Source of the DNA: JBFMAE01 sp040756085
Lineage (GTDB): Bacteria; Desulfobacterota; BSN033; UBA1163
DNA: 25,556 nt
Assembly (NCBI GenBank): GCA_040756085.1
Contig: JBFMAE010000051.1
Span: forward strand, 1 to 25,556
Direction of reading: 5' to 3'
Part shown: positions 1-7,715 of the stretch, in pieces
Layout: each line of letters starts with the position of its first letter
Position numbering within the stretch: position 1 is the stretch's first letter
The notes under the pieces: model-generated
The model's input: the letters and a program-made list of their open reading frames with translations, nothing else
The model's database searches: none
What the model was told of the DNA's origin: nothing
Position numbers and translations under genes: made by a program

Positions 1-264
1 TTTGTTGGTCTTCACTTCAAACATCCTGCTTTCTGCCAGTTTGATTTTATCCTGCTCCAAACTGAGATGCCCCTCTTTCTTTCTCCGTTCCTTTTCTAAC
101 AACTCGATCTTTTCTTTCTCTTTCTGAATCCTCTCCTTCTCGGTGTTCTGTCTCTCAGATAGTTTTTTCATCTCTTTGGGACACCGATCTCTTTCCTCCT
201 TAATATTCTTCAATTCGAGATCGATCTTTTGAAGTTCCCAAAGCAACTCCAACTGTTCCTTCAA
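1..264 (-). CDS. Zinc-ribbon domain protein (COG1579 family), N-terminal part
   Basis: The gene is read on the minus strand from a TTG at 264 and is still open at the left window edge, giving 88 residues. The start is set by a strong Shine-Dalgarno (AGGAGGAGG) just upstream; no ATG in this frame fits better. The visible part is almost entirely charged heptad-like coiled coil (opening LKEQLELLWELQKIDLELKN, then many Lys/Glu/Arg), which matches the N-terminal half of the COG1579/DUF164 family. Those proteins end in a C4-type zinc ribbon, which lies outside the window and is not seen. The cellular role of the family is poorly defined; nucleic-acid binding has been suggested from the ribbon. It lies downstream of rpoD and the tRNA, but a hairpin terminator at 300-333 separates it from them. 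A generic coiled-coil protein cannot be excluded without the C-terminus. Confidence 0.72.
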   Translation of the reverse strand, partial: MKEQLELLWELQKIDLELKNIKEERDRCPKEMKKLSERQNTEKERIQKEKEKIELLEKERRKKEGHLSLEQDKIKLAESRMFEVKTNK

Positions 265-299
265 CGTTTCCCTCCTCCTGCATCATTTTAATTAGAAAT

Positions 300-333
300 A
301 AAAAGAGTGCACCTGAGGGGTGCACTCTTTTTT
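300..333 (-). terminator. Intrinsic terminator after the tRNA
   Basis: A perfect hairpin has arms AGAGTGCACC and GGTGCACTCT around a 5-nt loop, flanked by A-runs on the plus-strand left side and T-runs on the right, so it has the form of a bidirectional terminator. On the minus strand it ends transcripts coming from rpoD and the tRNA before the COG1579 gene. Confidence 0.8.
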
Positions 334-401
334 CGTCCAGTCCAACCGAGCTTCTATCCTTCTTCCCGATGGAGTTCACCAAACCTCCCCACCCCTTCTT
401 T

Positions 402-477
402 TGGTGGGCCCACCTGGGTTCGAACCAGGGACCTACCGGTTATGAGCCGGTGGCTCTTCCAGCTGAGCTATGGGCCC
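402..477 (-). tRNA. tRNA with CAT anticodon (elongator Met, or Ile2)
   Basis: A complete 76-nt cloverleaf is read on the minus strand: acceptor GGGCCCA pairing with TGGGCCC, D arm GCTC/GAGC, anticodon stem ACCGG/CCGGT holding loop CTCATAA (anticodon CAT), T arm CCTGG-TTCGAAC-CCAGG, discriminator A and an encoded CCA. CAT can be elongator methionine or the lysidine-modified isoleucine-2 tRNA. It is not an initiator, because the 1-72 pair is a regular G-C. C4-G69 and C5-G68 resemble the determinants TilS reads in E. coli tRNA-Ile2, so Ile2 is a real possibility. It lies downstream of rpoD in the same orientation and is followed by a terminator. Confidence 0.93.
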
Positions 478-520
478 TTTGCCTATTATATTCCATTTCC
501 CAGGAGTGTCAACCCTCAGA

Positions 521-619
521 GAGTTCGAAGTTTTAAGTTCGGTGTTCGGAGTTTAAAGTCATAAAACCATATACACAAGACTAAATACTCCGAACTAATC
601 ACTCCGAACTCCGAACTTA
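521..619. repeat. Imperfect palindrome built from the word AGTTCGGA
   Basis: The left arm (about 521-554) carries near-tandem copies of AGTTCGGN, and the right arm (about 587-619) carries the complement, ACTCCGAACT, two to three times. TAAGTTCGGTGTTCGGAGT on the left pairs with the right arm with one mismatch, across a spacer of about 45 nt rich in A and T. It fills the gap between the rpoD stop and the tRNA, so in the rpoD transcript it would fold into a long hairpin ahead of the tRNA. It has neither uniform repeats nor unique spacers, so it is not a CRISPR array. Confidence 0.7.
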
Positions 620-627
620 TTTATCCA

Positions 628-2355
628 TTAGGCTTCGATAAAACTTTTCAGCCTCTTGGCCCGGCTGGGATGTCGTAACTTCCTTAATGCCTTGGCTTCA
701 ATCTGCCGGATCCTCTCCCGGGTGACATCAAAATCCTGTCCCACCTCTTCCAGGGTATGATCGTATTTCTCCCCGATACCAAAGCGCATCCTCAAAACCT
801 TCTCCTCTCTGGGAGTGAGGCTGGCAAGGACTTTTCGAGTCTGTTCGGATAAATTTGCACTGATCACTGCATCCTGGGGTGAGATGACCGCTTTGTCTTC
901 GATGAAATCTCCCAGGTGGCTATCTTCCTCTTCACCGATGGGTGTCTCGAGGGAGATGGGTTCTTTTGCAATCTTCAACACTTTCCTCACCTTATCCAGC
1001 GGCATCTCCATCTTTTCAGCGATCTCTTCGGGCATGGGTTCTCGACCAATCTCCTGGACGAGGTACCTCGAAGTCCGGATCAGTTTATTGATGGTCTCGA
1101 TCATGTGGACCGGGATCCGGATGGTCCGGGCTTGGTCAGCGATCGCCCGGGTGATGGCCTGACGAATCCACCAGGTCGCATAGGTACTGAATTTATAACC
1201 CCGCTGGTACTCAAATTTATCCACAGCCTTCATCAGGCCAATATTTCCTTCCTGAATGAGATCTAAGAATTGAAGTCCCCGATTGGTATATTTTTTTGCG
1301 ATGGAGACGACCAGCCTCAGGTTTGCCTTCACCAATTCGCTCTTTGCCTCCTTGGCTTTGGTCTCTCCCTCCATAATGGCCTTCACGGCAACCTTCAACT
1401 TTTCCGCTGATAGCCCGCATTCCACTTCCACCCGGCTGATCTTTCTCTGGGCATTCTTCACCACCCGGTCGATCTCCTGAAGGTCGGCCTTACTCAATCT
1501 TCGATTCCGGAGGAGTGTTTTTTCACGTAAAGTCTTTGCCTTCAGCTTCCTCAGATAGGCCCGCGCCTCCTTGGCAGAAATCTTCATTTTCTCTTCAACC
1601 TTTTTTGTCTCGTTCTCCGCCTTTTCCACCCGGACCAGCATCTGCTTCATTTTTTGGACAATCTTATTAATCTGGACATCCCTCAGATTCATCTGTCTGA
1701 AACATTCTAAGATTTCCGCCTGTTTCTTCTTCTGCTGTCTCTGAACCTTGGCCCTCGAGGTCTCCTTATTTTTCAGGAGCCGCCGGATCCCTTCGTCGTT
1801 TCTCCGAATTCGCTCGATCAGATCCAAGATCTTTTTCTTCTGAATCTGCTCTTCCTCAATACTGGTCTCCTCCTCGTCGATCTCGTTGGTCACCTCCCGG
1901 ATCTCAATCTTGCCCGCCTTGATCACATTGCCTAAATTGACGATCTCCTTGACGGCCATGGGACAGTTCAAGACAATGCTCAGCACCTCTCGTTTACCAT
2001 TCTCTATTCTTTTTGCAATCTCCACCTCTCCTTCCCGGGTGAGAAGCGAAACTGACCCCATCTCTCGGAGGTACATTCGAACAGGATCCGTCGCCCTGCC
2101 AAAGGCCTCCATCTCCAGCTCATCGCCCTCCTCCTCTTCCTTCTCCATGACCTTCTCCTCTACCTTCAACCCCTGGAGGTCATCCATCACGTCAATGTCC
2201 ATTTCGTCGAACATCATGAGGACATCGTCGATTTGATCTGAGGAGACGATATCATTAGGAGGAATCTCGTTCACCTCATCGAACGAGAGAAACCCTTTCT
2301 CTCCCTCCATCGCGATCAAATTCTCCACCTCTTTGATCTTTCCCCCTTTTTCCAT
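628..2355 (-). CDS. rpoD: RNA polymerase primary sigma factor RpoD (sigma-70)
   Basis: This is the housekeeping sigma factor that directs core RNA polymerase to -35/-10 promoters. The 575-residue protein has a short acidic region 1.1 (about 1-80), region 1.2 (DPVRMYLREMGSVSLLTREG, about 90-110), a charged Lys/Glu-rich non-conserved region, then region 2 (338-417) with LRLVVSIAKKYTNRGLQFLD and the -10-reading segment YKFSTYATWWIRQAI. Region 3 follows, and region 4 (513-575) holds the -35-reading helix-turn-helix VTRERIRQIEAKALRKLRHP. Length and order are normal for a primary rather than alternative sigma. A GAGGAG Shine-Dalgarno precedes the ATG. It is the last protein gene of the rpsU-yqeY-mutS2-dnaG-rpoD series, 27 nt after dnaG, so it is probably co-transcribed. 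No defect is visible. Confidence 0.97.
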   Translation of the reverse strand: MEKGGKIKEVENLIAMEGEKGFLSFDEVNEIPPNDIVSSDQIDDVLMMFDEMDIDVMDDLQGLKVEEKVMEKEEEEGDELEMEAFGRATDPVRMYLREMGSVSLLTREGEVEIAKRIENGKREVLSIVLNCPMAVKEIVNLGNVIKAGKIEIREVTNEIDEEETSIEEEQIQKKKILDLIERIRRNDEGIRRLLKNKETSRAKVQRQQKKKQAEILECFRQMNLRDVQINKIVQKMKQMLVRVEKAENETKKVEEKMKISAKEARAYLRKLKAKTLREKTLLRNRRLSKADLQEIDRVVKNAQRKISRVEVECGLSAEKLKVAVKAIMEGETKAKEAKSELVKANLRLVVSIAKKYTNRGLQFLDLIQEGNIGLMKAVDKFEYQRGYKFSTYATWWIRQAITRAIADQARTIRIPVHMIETINKLIRTSRYLVQEIGREPMPEEIAEKMEMPLDKVRKVLKIAKEPISLETPIGEEEDSHLGDFIEDKAVISPQDAVISANLSEQTRKVLASLTPREEKVLRMRFGIGEKYDHTLEEVGQDFDVTRERIRQIEAKALRKLRHPSRAKRLKSFIEA

Positions 2356-2382
2356 CGACTTCTCCTCTTATCCCTATTAAAT

Positions 2383-4167
2383 TTATCTCTCTGAAGGCTT
2401 CTCTCTCCTCGCCATCGCCTGTCGTTCCATGAGCAGTGCCTCCAGTCCCTTTTCCCCTTTCTGCTTCTCGGCCTCTTTAATCCTTTTAAGCAATTCCATT
2501 TTATTCCTTTTCGATCTCTTTTCGCGAATCTTCCGGATACAGTCCTTCAATATTTTCTCCTGTTGTCCATCCTCCCATCCGCTCTCTTGGAAAACGAATT
2601 CGCACAGCCTTCCCTTGAGACCCTCTTCAAGACCTTCCAGCGCTTGGGTCAGGTCGAGCCTTCCTTTTTTCTGATAAAGCTCTCCCAGCCCCTCGGCTAT
2701 TTTCCGCAGGACCGGGCTTTCAAACTCTCTTAAAATTCCCTCTTCTGAAATCAAAGGGATCAGCTCGGGGTGATGGACCATGAGGCGGACTACCATCTCC
2801 TCTGACTTTGGGAAATTTCTCTCCACGGATCGCTTCTTCAAATCTTCTTCAATTTTGGGCCGATCCTTGGGAGAAGATCGAAGCATCTCATACAGGAAAG
2901 ATTCTTTTACATCCAGCTTCTCAGCCAAGGCCCTCATATAGAAATCCCTTCGAATCTTCTCCGGGATCTTATGGATCAGGGCCACTCCCTCCTCGGCAAT
3001 CTTAACCTTGTCCTCGATCAATTTCACATCATAGATTTTCATCAACCGTTCGAAAAAGAAATCGATGAGAAGAACTGCGCCGGCCGCCCTTTTCTCGAAC
3101 TCTTCCAGTTTCCCCTTTCTCAGAAATCCATCAGGGTCTTCGCCCTTGGGAAGGGAGATCATCCTCCCTGCCACCCCCTCTTCCAAAAAGAGAGGGAGGG
3201 AGCGAAGGGTGGCCTGGACCCCTGCTGGATCAGCATCAAACAGAGTGATCATATCTTTTGTATATCTCTTTAAGGTACGGATGTGTTGGGTCGTCAGGGC
3301 CGTTCCCAAAGTGGCGACACTGTGTTTCAGTCCGTACTGGTGGAGGGTCAATAGATCGAAATAGCCTTCAACAATTATAACACAATCTTTCTCCGGAACA
3401 TATCGCCTGGCCACGTGGAGGCCATAGAGGATTTCCCCCTTATGATAGATGATTGACTCCGGAGAGTTGATATATTTGGGTTGACCCTCCCTGACCACCC
3501 TCCCTCCGAAACCGACAACCCGATTGTGGAGATCAAAGATGGGAAAAATGATTCTTCCACGGAAAACGTCGTACCAGCCCTCCTTTCTCTTCGGAAGGAT
3601 CAAACCCAGCTCCCTCGCCATATCCAAAGAAACTTTTCTCTCCTGGAGATGCTGGACCAGCCCGTCCCATCCCTCGAGGGAATATCCCAACCGGTGTTCT
3701 AAAATGATTTCCTCGTTGATCCCCCTCTGAATTAAATACCTCCTTGCTCCCTCACCCTCTTTTCGCCGGGTGAGGTGATCGTGAAAGTACTCGGAGGCAA
3801 TCTGGTTGATCTGGAAGAGGACCTCCCTTCTGGCCATCTCTCTCTTCTGGGTTTGAGAGAGTTCCCGGCGGGGGAGGAGTACTCCATACCGCCTGGCCAG
3901 TTCTTCCACGACCTGCGGAAATGAAAAGTGCCCCACCTTCATCAAAAAGGTGAAGACATCTCCCCCTTCCCCGCAGCCGAAGCAATGAAAGATCTGTTTT
4001 TCCTCATTAACCATAAAGGAAGGGGTCTTTTCGGAATGGAAAGGGCATAGCCCTTTGTAGTTCTTTCCGGTCTTTTTGAGACTGACATAGTCTGAGACGA
4101 CTTCCAAAATGCTGGAGCGGTCTCGAATTTCTGAAACCTTCTCCTCTGAGAAAAATCCATTTGCCAA
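2383..4167 (-). CDS. dnaG: DNA primase DnaG
   Basis: DnaG makes RNA primers for chromosome replication at the fork with DnaB helicase. The 594-residue protein has a CHC2 zinc-binding domain with Cys41, His44, Cys62 and Cys65 (CPFH and HCFGCGEGGDVF), then the primase core with YINSPES. The Toprim motifs follow: EGYFD near 267-271 and DADPAG at 311-316, the acidic metal-binding residues. The C-terminal part is a helical helicase-interaction region. The reading frame has no suitable ATG; TTG at 4167 gives the normal N-terminus, and no good Shine-Dalgarno precedes it, which suggests weak translation. Primase is known to be poorly expressed from this type of operon in E. coli. The 271-nt gap upstream to mutS2 is filled by a palindromic element whose last copy of the word TCTAACGGGGT ends about 10 nt before the start codon. 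Confidence 0.96.
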   Translation of the reverse strand: MANGFFSEEKVSEIRDRSSILEVVSDYVSLKKTGKNYKGLCPFHSEKTPSFMVNEEKQIFHCFGCGEGGDVFTFLMKVGHFSFPQVVEELARRYGVLLPRRELSQTQKREMARREVLFQINQIASEYFHDHLTRRKEGEGARRYLIQRGINEEIILEHRLGYSLEGWDGLVQHLQERKVSLDMARELGLILPKRKEGWYDVFRGRIIFPIFDLHNRVVGFGGRVVREGQPKYINSPESIIYHKGEILYGLHVARRYVPEKDCVIIVEGYFDLLTLHQYGLKHSVATLGTALTTQHIRTLKRYTKDMITLFDADPAGVQATLRSLPLFLEEGVAGRMISLPKGEDPDGFLRKGKLEEFEKRAAGAVLLIDFFFERLMKIYDVKLIEDKVKIAEEGVALIHKIPEKIRRDFYMRALAEKLDVKESFLYEMLRSSPKDRPKIEEDLKKRSVERNFPKSEEMVVRLMVHHPELIPLISEEGILREFESPVLRKIAEGLGELYQKKGRLDLTQALEGLEEGLKGRLCEFVFQESGWEDGQQEKILKDCIRKIREKRSKRNKMELLKRIKEAEKQKGEKGLEALLMERQAMARREKPSER

Positions 4168-4169
4168 AA

Positions 4170-4443
4170 GGTTTACCCCGTTAGATAGAATTCCTTTTGG
4201 AACGAACCCCGTTAGAAATCCCAGCGGGCCTTCGCCGCGCCGAAGTGGCTCCGGCCACGCAGGCGGAGCATTAAATCCCGCAGAAATTATTCTAAAATGT
4301 AACCCTGCCGCAGCCGCCGTCCCAGAGGGCCTCTGGCCCGGAGGGAGCAGCGGGGTATTATTTCTAACGAGGCGAACATGGGGTTTAAAGCCCCGGGTGA
4401 GCTCTCCCGTTGAAAGGTCGAAGACCTTCTAATGGGGTTTACC
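4170..4443. repeat. Nested inverted-repeat element filling the mutS2-dnaG gap (MITE-like)
   Basis: Outer ends GGTTTACCCCGTTAGA (4170-4185) and TCTAATGGGGTTTACC (4428-4443) are inverted copies matching at 13 of 16 positions; the right end includes the mutS2 stop codon. An inner pair, CCCCGTTAGAAAT (4207-4219) and ATTTCTAACGAGG (4360-4372), matches at 12 of 13. Between them is a GC-rich core with further hairpins, including CCAGAGGGCCTCTGG (4322-4336) and GTGGC-TCCG-GCCAC (4245-4258). No credible ORF is present. A small hairpin at 24944-24994 has the same end word. It resembles a non-autonomous mobile element or a structured RNA; the sequence alone does not decide between them. Confidence 0.75.
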
Positions 4444-6814
4444 TCAGCTCTACGATGGTGACCCCTCTGCCACCTTTCATCATATCCCCTGGAGCAAAAC
4501 TTTTGACCCCGCGGTGTTCTTGCAAGAATTGGCCGATGGCATTTCGCAACCTTCCGGAGCCAATCCCATGGACGATATGGATCTTCTCCAGTCCATGCAA
4601 GAGGGCCTGATCGATAAATTTATCAACCTTGGGAAGGGCATCCTCCACGGTCAAACCGATGACATTTAATTGAGAGGGAGTTTCCGCAAGATCTTCCTGA
4701 AACAGAGGCTGGCCTTTTGAAGCCTCCATCTCCCTCTCCTCCCCTTCCTCTGTCACCTTTCTAATCTCGGAGAGGGGGGCTTTCACCTTTGCCCTGCCCG
4801 TTACCACCTCCACCCGTCTCAACGGTTCATCCACCTTCGTCAGAATCCCGTGGCTGCGAAGGCTTTCAATTCTAACACGCTCCCCCACCTTCAGGCCACC
4901 CGGCATCGTTCGGCATCCCTTCTTTCTGATTAGCGGGAGAATTTTCTCCTTCATCTCCTTCATCTCCTGGATCTCTTTCCGATAATCTTTTAAATGGGAG
5001 ACGCTTAAAGGGGCCTTTTCCTCTTTCCGCTGACGGATCCATTCCTTAACTTCTTCTTCAACCTTCTGGACCGCCTTTTTCGCCTTCTCCTCAGCTCGGG
5101 AAAGGATCTCGTGCCTTTTTCTCTTTATTTCCTCCACAATCCCTTTCAGCCTCTGACGTTCGAGTCCTGCTTCTTCCTTTATCTTAAGGAATTGCAATCG
5201 TTCCTTTTCCGCATCCGCCTTCAACTTTTCCAGTGTCTCCAGGGTCCGTGAAACCTCCTGTTCATCCCCATCCCTGTGACGACGAGCCATTTCGAGTACC
5301 TCTTCCGAGATACCCAGTTTCTCAGCCACTAAAAAGGCTTTGCTCAATCCCGACGATCCATAGGAGAGCGTATATTTCGGCTCCAGGGTTTCCTCATCAA
5401 ACTCAACGGCCACATTCTCCACATCTGGATGGAGGTATCCATAGACCTTGAGACGATCGAAGTGGGTGGTGACCACGACAGAGGCTCCCTTCTTCCTGAA
5501 CCGGTCCAGAAAACCCATTGCCAGGGCACATCCCTCTGAGGCATGGGTGCCCACTCCCAGCTCATCCAGAAGGATGAGGGAATTCGGTCCTGCTTTTCCC
5601 AGGATGTGATGAACATGGAGAAGGTGACTGGAGAAGGTGCTCAGATTCTCTCCGATGCTTTGCTCATCGCCGATCACCGCAAGGATGTCCTGGAAGATCC
5701 CCACCTGGCTTCCTTCTGCCACGGGGATGGGAAGTCCGGATTGAACCATCAAGGTCAGGAGTCCAAGCGTCTTTAAGGCAACGGTCTTTCCCCCTGCATT
5801 CGCACCGCTTAGGATGAGAACCTTGATCCCATCTCCCATGCGGAGGTGAATGGGAACGACCTTGGTTTCCTTTTGAAGGGCAAGGAAGGGATTTCGTGCC
5901 TCCTTCATCTCGATCCTCCCCTCCTTATTTAAATGGGGCTCGACACACTCCAAAAGGATGGAGAATCTGGCCATCGCATAGAGGAGATCCAGCTCTCCTA
6001 AGATCTCAAAGTCTTCCCAAAGGTTCTGCCGCTCCTCTCTCACCTTCACTGAAAGTTCTGACAGGATCCGATATTCCTCCTCCTTCTCCTCCCCCATGAG
6101 GATATTGATCTCATTGTTATAGGGGACGACCTGAAAGGGCTCGAAGAAAAAGGTCATGTGGCTCTGGGACTGATCATGGATGATTCCTTCCAGCCGGTGT
6201 TTGTAATCCGATTTAATCGGAAGGACATACCTCCCGTTTCTTAACGTGATCAACTGTTCCTGGAAGATCGGCTGAAGCCCCTCTTGATGAAGAAGATGTT
6301 CCAGCACTCCCTTGGCCTTCTCTCTGATCTTCCCCATCCGATGCCTGATATCCGAAAGGGTCGGGCTGGCCCGGTCCAGAATTTCACCCTTCGTATTGAT
6401 CGCCTGGAGGATCTCTTTTTCCAGGGGTTTTAATGAGGAAAGTCTGGAAATTTTTTCCCGAAGATGGGGAACCTTGATGGCCTCCACTTTTTGGAAGAAT
6501 CGCCTGAGCCTCTTGGACAGTTCCATCTGCTGATAAATATCGATCAACTCCTGAATGGTCAGGACCGAGCCCTCCATCTCTATCCTCTTTAAAATTCCCT
6601 CAATGTCTTTCAACCCTCTGAGCGGGATGTCTCCCAGGGTTTCCAGAATTTTTTTAAGTTCCAGAACTTCGGCTAATCTGGATTGGATGAAAGGGAGGTG
6701 ATCGGAGGGTCTCAGGGCCTCACAACGTTTTCGGCCCAGGGGGGATATGGAAAATTCTTTTAATAATTCCAATAAATTGAAGAACTCTAAAACCTTGAGG
6801 GAACGATCATCCAT
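4439..6814 (-). CDS. mutS2: Endonuclease MutS2 (MutS-like ATPase with Smr domain)
   Basis: MutS2 is a MutS-related ATPase that lacks the mismatch-recognition domain. It has been linked to suppression of recombination and, in Bacillus, to rescue of collided ribosomes. The 791-residue protein has the N-terminal core and clamp helices, an ATPase with Walker A GANAGGKT (337-344), Walker B LILLDELG (413-420) and the GSSGLSKAF signature (486-494), a long coiled coil (about 510-630), a KOW-like beta segment (GGLKVGERVRIESL) and a C-terminal Smr domain (about 715-791) with HGIGSGRLR. Two departures from the family pattern as I recall it: DELGVGTH where GTD is usual after Walker B, and LNVIG where the Smr domain usually has LDLRG. 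There is no clear Shine-Dalgarno before the ATG. The gene follows yqeY by 43 nt and is likely co-transcribed. Confidence 0.95.
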   Translation of the reverse strand: MDDRSLKVLEFFNLLELLKEFSISPLGRKRCEALRPSDHLPFIQSRLAEVLELKKILETLGDIPLRGLKDIEGILKRIEMEGSVLTIQELIDIYQQMELSKRLRRFFQKVEAIKVPHLREKISRLSSLKPLEKEILQAINTKGEILDRASPTLSDIRHRMGKIREKAKGVLEHLLHQEGLQPIFQEQLITLRNGRYVLPIKSDYKHRLEGIIHDQSQSHMTFFFEPFQVVPYNNEINILMGEEKEEEYRILSELSVKVREERQNLWEDFEILGELDLLYAMARFSILLECVEPHLNKEGRIEMKEARNPFLALQKETKVVPIHLRMGDGIKVLILSGANAGGKTVALKTLGLLTLMVQSGLPIPVAEGSQVGIFQDILAVIGDEQSIGENLSTFSSHLLHVHHILGKAGPNSLILLDELGVGTHASEGCALAMGFLDRFRKKGASVVVTTHFDRLKVYGYLHPDVENVAVEFDEETLEPKYTLSYGSSGLSKAFLVAEKLGISEEVLEMARRHRDGDEQEVSRTLETLEKLKADAEKERLQFLKIKEEAGLERQRLKGIVEEIKRKRHEILSRAEEKAKKAVQKVEEEVKEWIRQRKEEKAPLSVSHLKDYRKEIQEMKEMKEKILPLIRKKGCRTMPGGLKVGERVRIESLRSHGILTKVDEPLRRVEVVTGRAKVKAPLSEIRKVTEEGEEREMEASKGQPLFQEDLAETPSQLNVIGLTVEDALPKVDKFIDQALLHGLEKIHIVHGIGSGRLRNAIGQFLQEHRGVKSFAPGDMMKGGRGVTIVELR

Positions 6815-6857
6815 AGAGTGTAAATAAGGGGAACGGGTTAACGGAAAGAGGGAGAAT

Positions 6858-7304
6858 TTAAGGGGAAAGCCTTTCCTTCACCAGTTGATTGATCGCTTTC
6901 CCGTCGGCTTTCCCCTCCAGTTTTGGCATGACGGATTTCATCACTTTTCCTAAATCCTTTAAGGATGAAGCTTGAGTCTCTGCAATACTTTGATCAATGA
7001 TCTTAAAAATTTCTTCTTGGCTCAGAGGTTGGGGTAAGAAGGATTTTAAAGTCTCGATCTCTTTTTGCTCCCTCTCGACGAGGTCCATTCGGCCACCCGC
7101 TTTAAATTGTTCAATGGACTCTTCGCTCTTCCTCACCATTCCCCGGATCACTTTAAAAATACCTTCGTCATCCAGATCCTTTCTCAATTCAATCTCCTTA
7201 TTTTTCACAGCCGAACGAATTAACCGGATGGTCGAAAGTCGCAATTTATCGTTGGATTTCATCGCCTGCTTCATCTCATCGACCAGTTTTTCTTCCAGGC
7301 TCAT
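6858..7304 (-). CDS. yqeY: GatB/YqeY domain protein
   Basis: This 148-residue protein covers the whole YqeY family: opening MSLEEKLVDEMKQAMKSNDK, the segment LRLSTIRLIRSAVKNKEIE, and the C-terminal GKVMKSVMPKLEGKADGKAI. The fold is shared with the tail domain of the GatB amidotransferase subunit, which binds tRNA; the role of free-standing YqeY is not settled. It starts 3 nt after the rpsU stop, with its Shine-Dalgarno (AGAGGGG) inside the end of rpsU, so the two are probably translationally linked. The rpsU-yqeY pairing is conserved in many bacteria. Its function is less certain than its family. Confidence 0.95.
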   Translation of the reverse strand: MSLEEKLVDEMKQAMKSNDKLRLSTIRLIRSAVKNKEIELRKDLDDEGIFKVIRGMVRKSEESIEQFKAGGRMDLVEREQKEIETLKSFLPQPLSQEEIFKIIDQSIAETQASSLKDLGKVMKSVMPKLEGKADGKAINQLVKERLSP

Positions 7305-7307
7305 CCG

Positions 7308-7511
7308 TCATCCCCTCTCTGCCATTTTTCGCATTCTTTTCATAGCCCTTTTCTTGGCAGCCAACGCCTTTTTCTTTCTTTTTATACTGGGCTTTTCATA
7401 ATGTTCCCTTTTCCGAATCTCTGACAAAATCCCAGTCTTTTCAACCTGTTTCTTAAATCGCCTGAGTGCGTTTTCAAAAGATTCGTTTTCCTTAATTTTA
7501 ATGCCTGGCAT
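7308..7511 (-). CDS. rpsU: 30S ribosomal protein S21
   Basis: The 67-residue basic protein begins MPGIKIKENESFENALRRFK and has the typical S21 body (KREHYEKPSIKRKKKALAAK), ending in a Lys/Arg-rich tail. S21 sits on the 30S platform near the 16S rRNA 3' end and helps translation initiation. An in-frame ATG seven codons upstream would add MEGGERW, but that segment is the Shine-Dalgarno region itself (AAGGAGGGG), so the start at 7511 is preferred. It is the first gene of the rpsU-yqeY-mutS2-dnaG-rpoD series and is preceded by a strong promoter at 7551-7578. Confidence 0.96.
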   Translation of the reverse strand: MPGIKIKENESFENALRRFKKQVEKTGILSEIRKREHYEKPSIKRKKKALAAKKRAMKRMRKMAERG

Positions 7512-7550
7512 CCATCTTTCCCCTCCTTCCATAAATTATTTTAAACAAAA

Positions 7551-7578
7551 ATTATATAATTTTATATAATAAAGTCAA
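7551..7578 (-). promoter_or_regulatory. Sigma-70 promoter of the rpsU operon
   Basis: On the minus strand, -35 TTGACT (7573-7578) and a perfect -10 TATAAT (7551-7556) are separated by 16 nt in very AT-rich sequence. The predicted transcription start is near 7544, giving a leader of about 33 nt before rpsU. It lies in the 204-nt gap shared with divergent comEC. Confidence 0.8.
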
Positions 7579-7715
7579 ATTTTTTTCAATTCTGAAAAGA
7601 GCTCTTAAAAATTACTACACGCTCTTTGCTTTTCGTATCCGTGTCATCGATCCCTAATTGAATTAATCAGAGATTTCTAAACTTTTTCGGAAATCTTCTG
7701 AAATTTCCTTAACAG

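Noticed and set aside
307..564. 85-codon plus-strand frame covering the tRNA
   Set aside because: It runs through the tRNA on its antisense strand and through the terminator, so it is not coding.
521..619. Repeated ACTCCGAACT units resembling a small CRISPR array
   Set aside because: The units are 8-10 nt, irregular, occur in both orientations and have no unique spacers; it is an imperfect palindrome.
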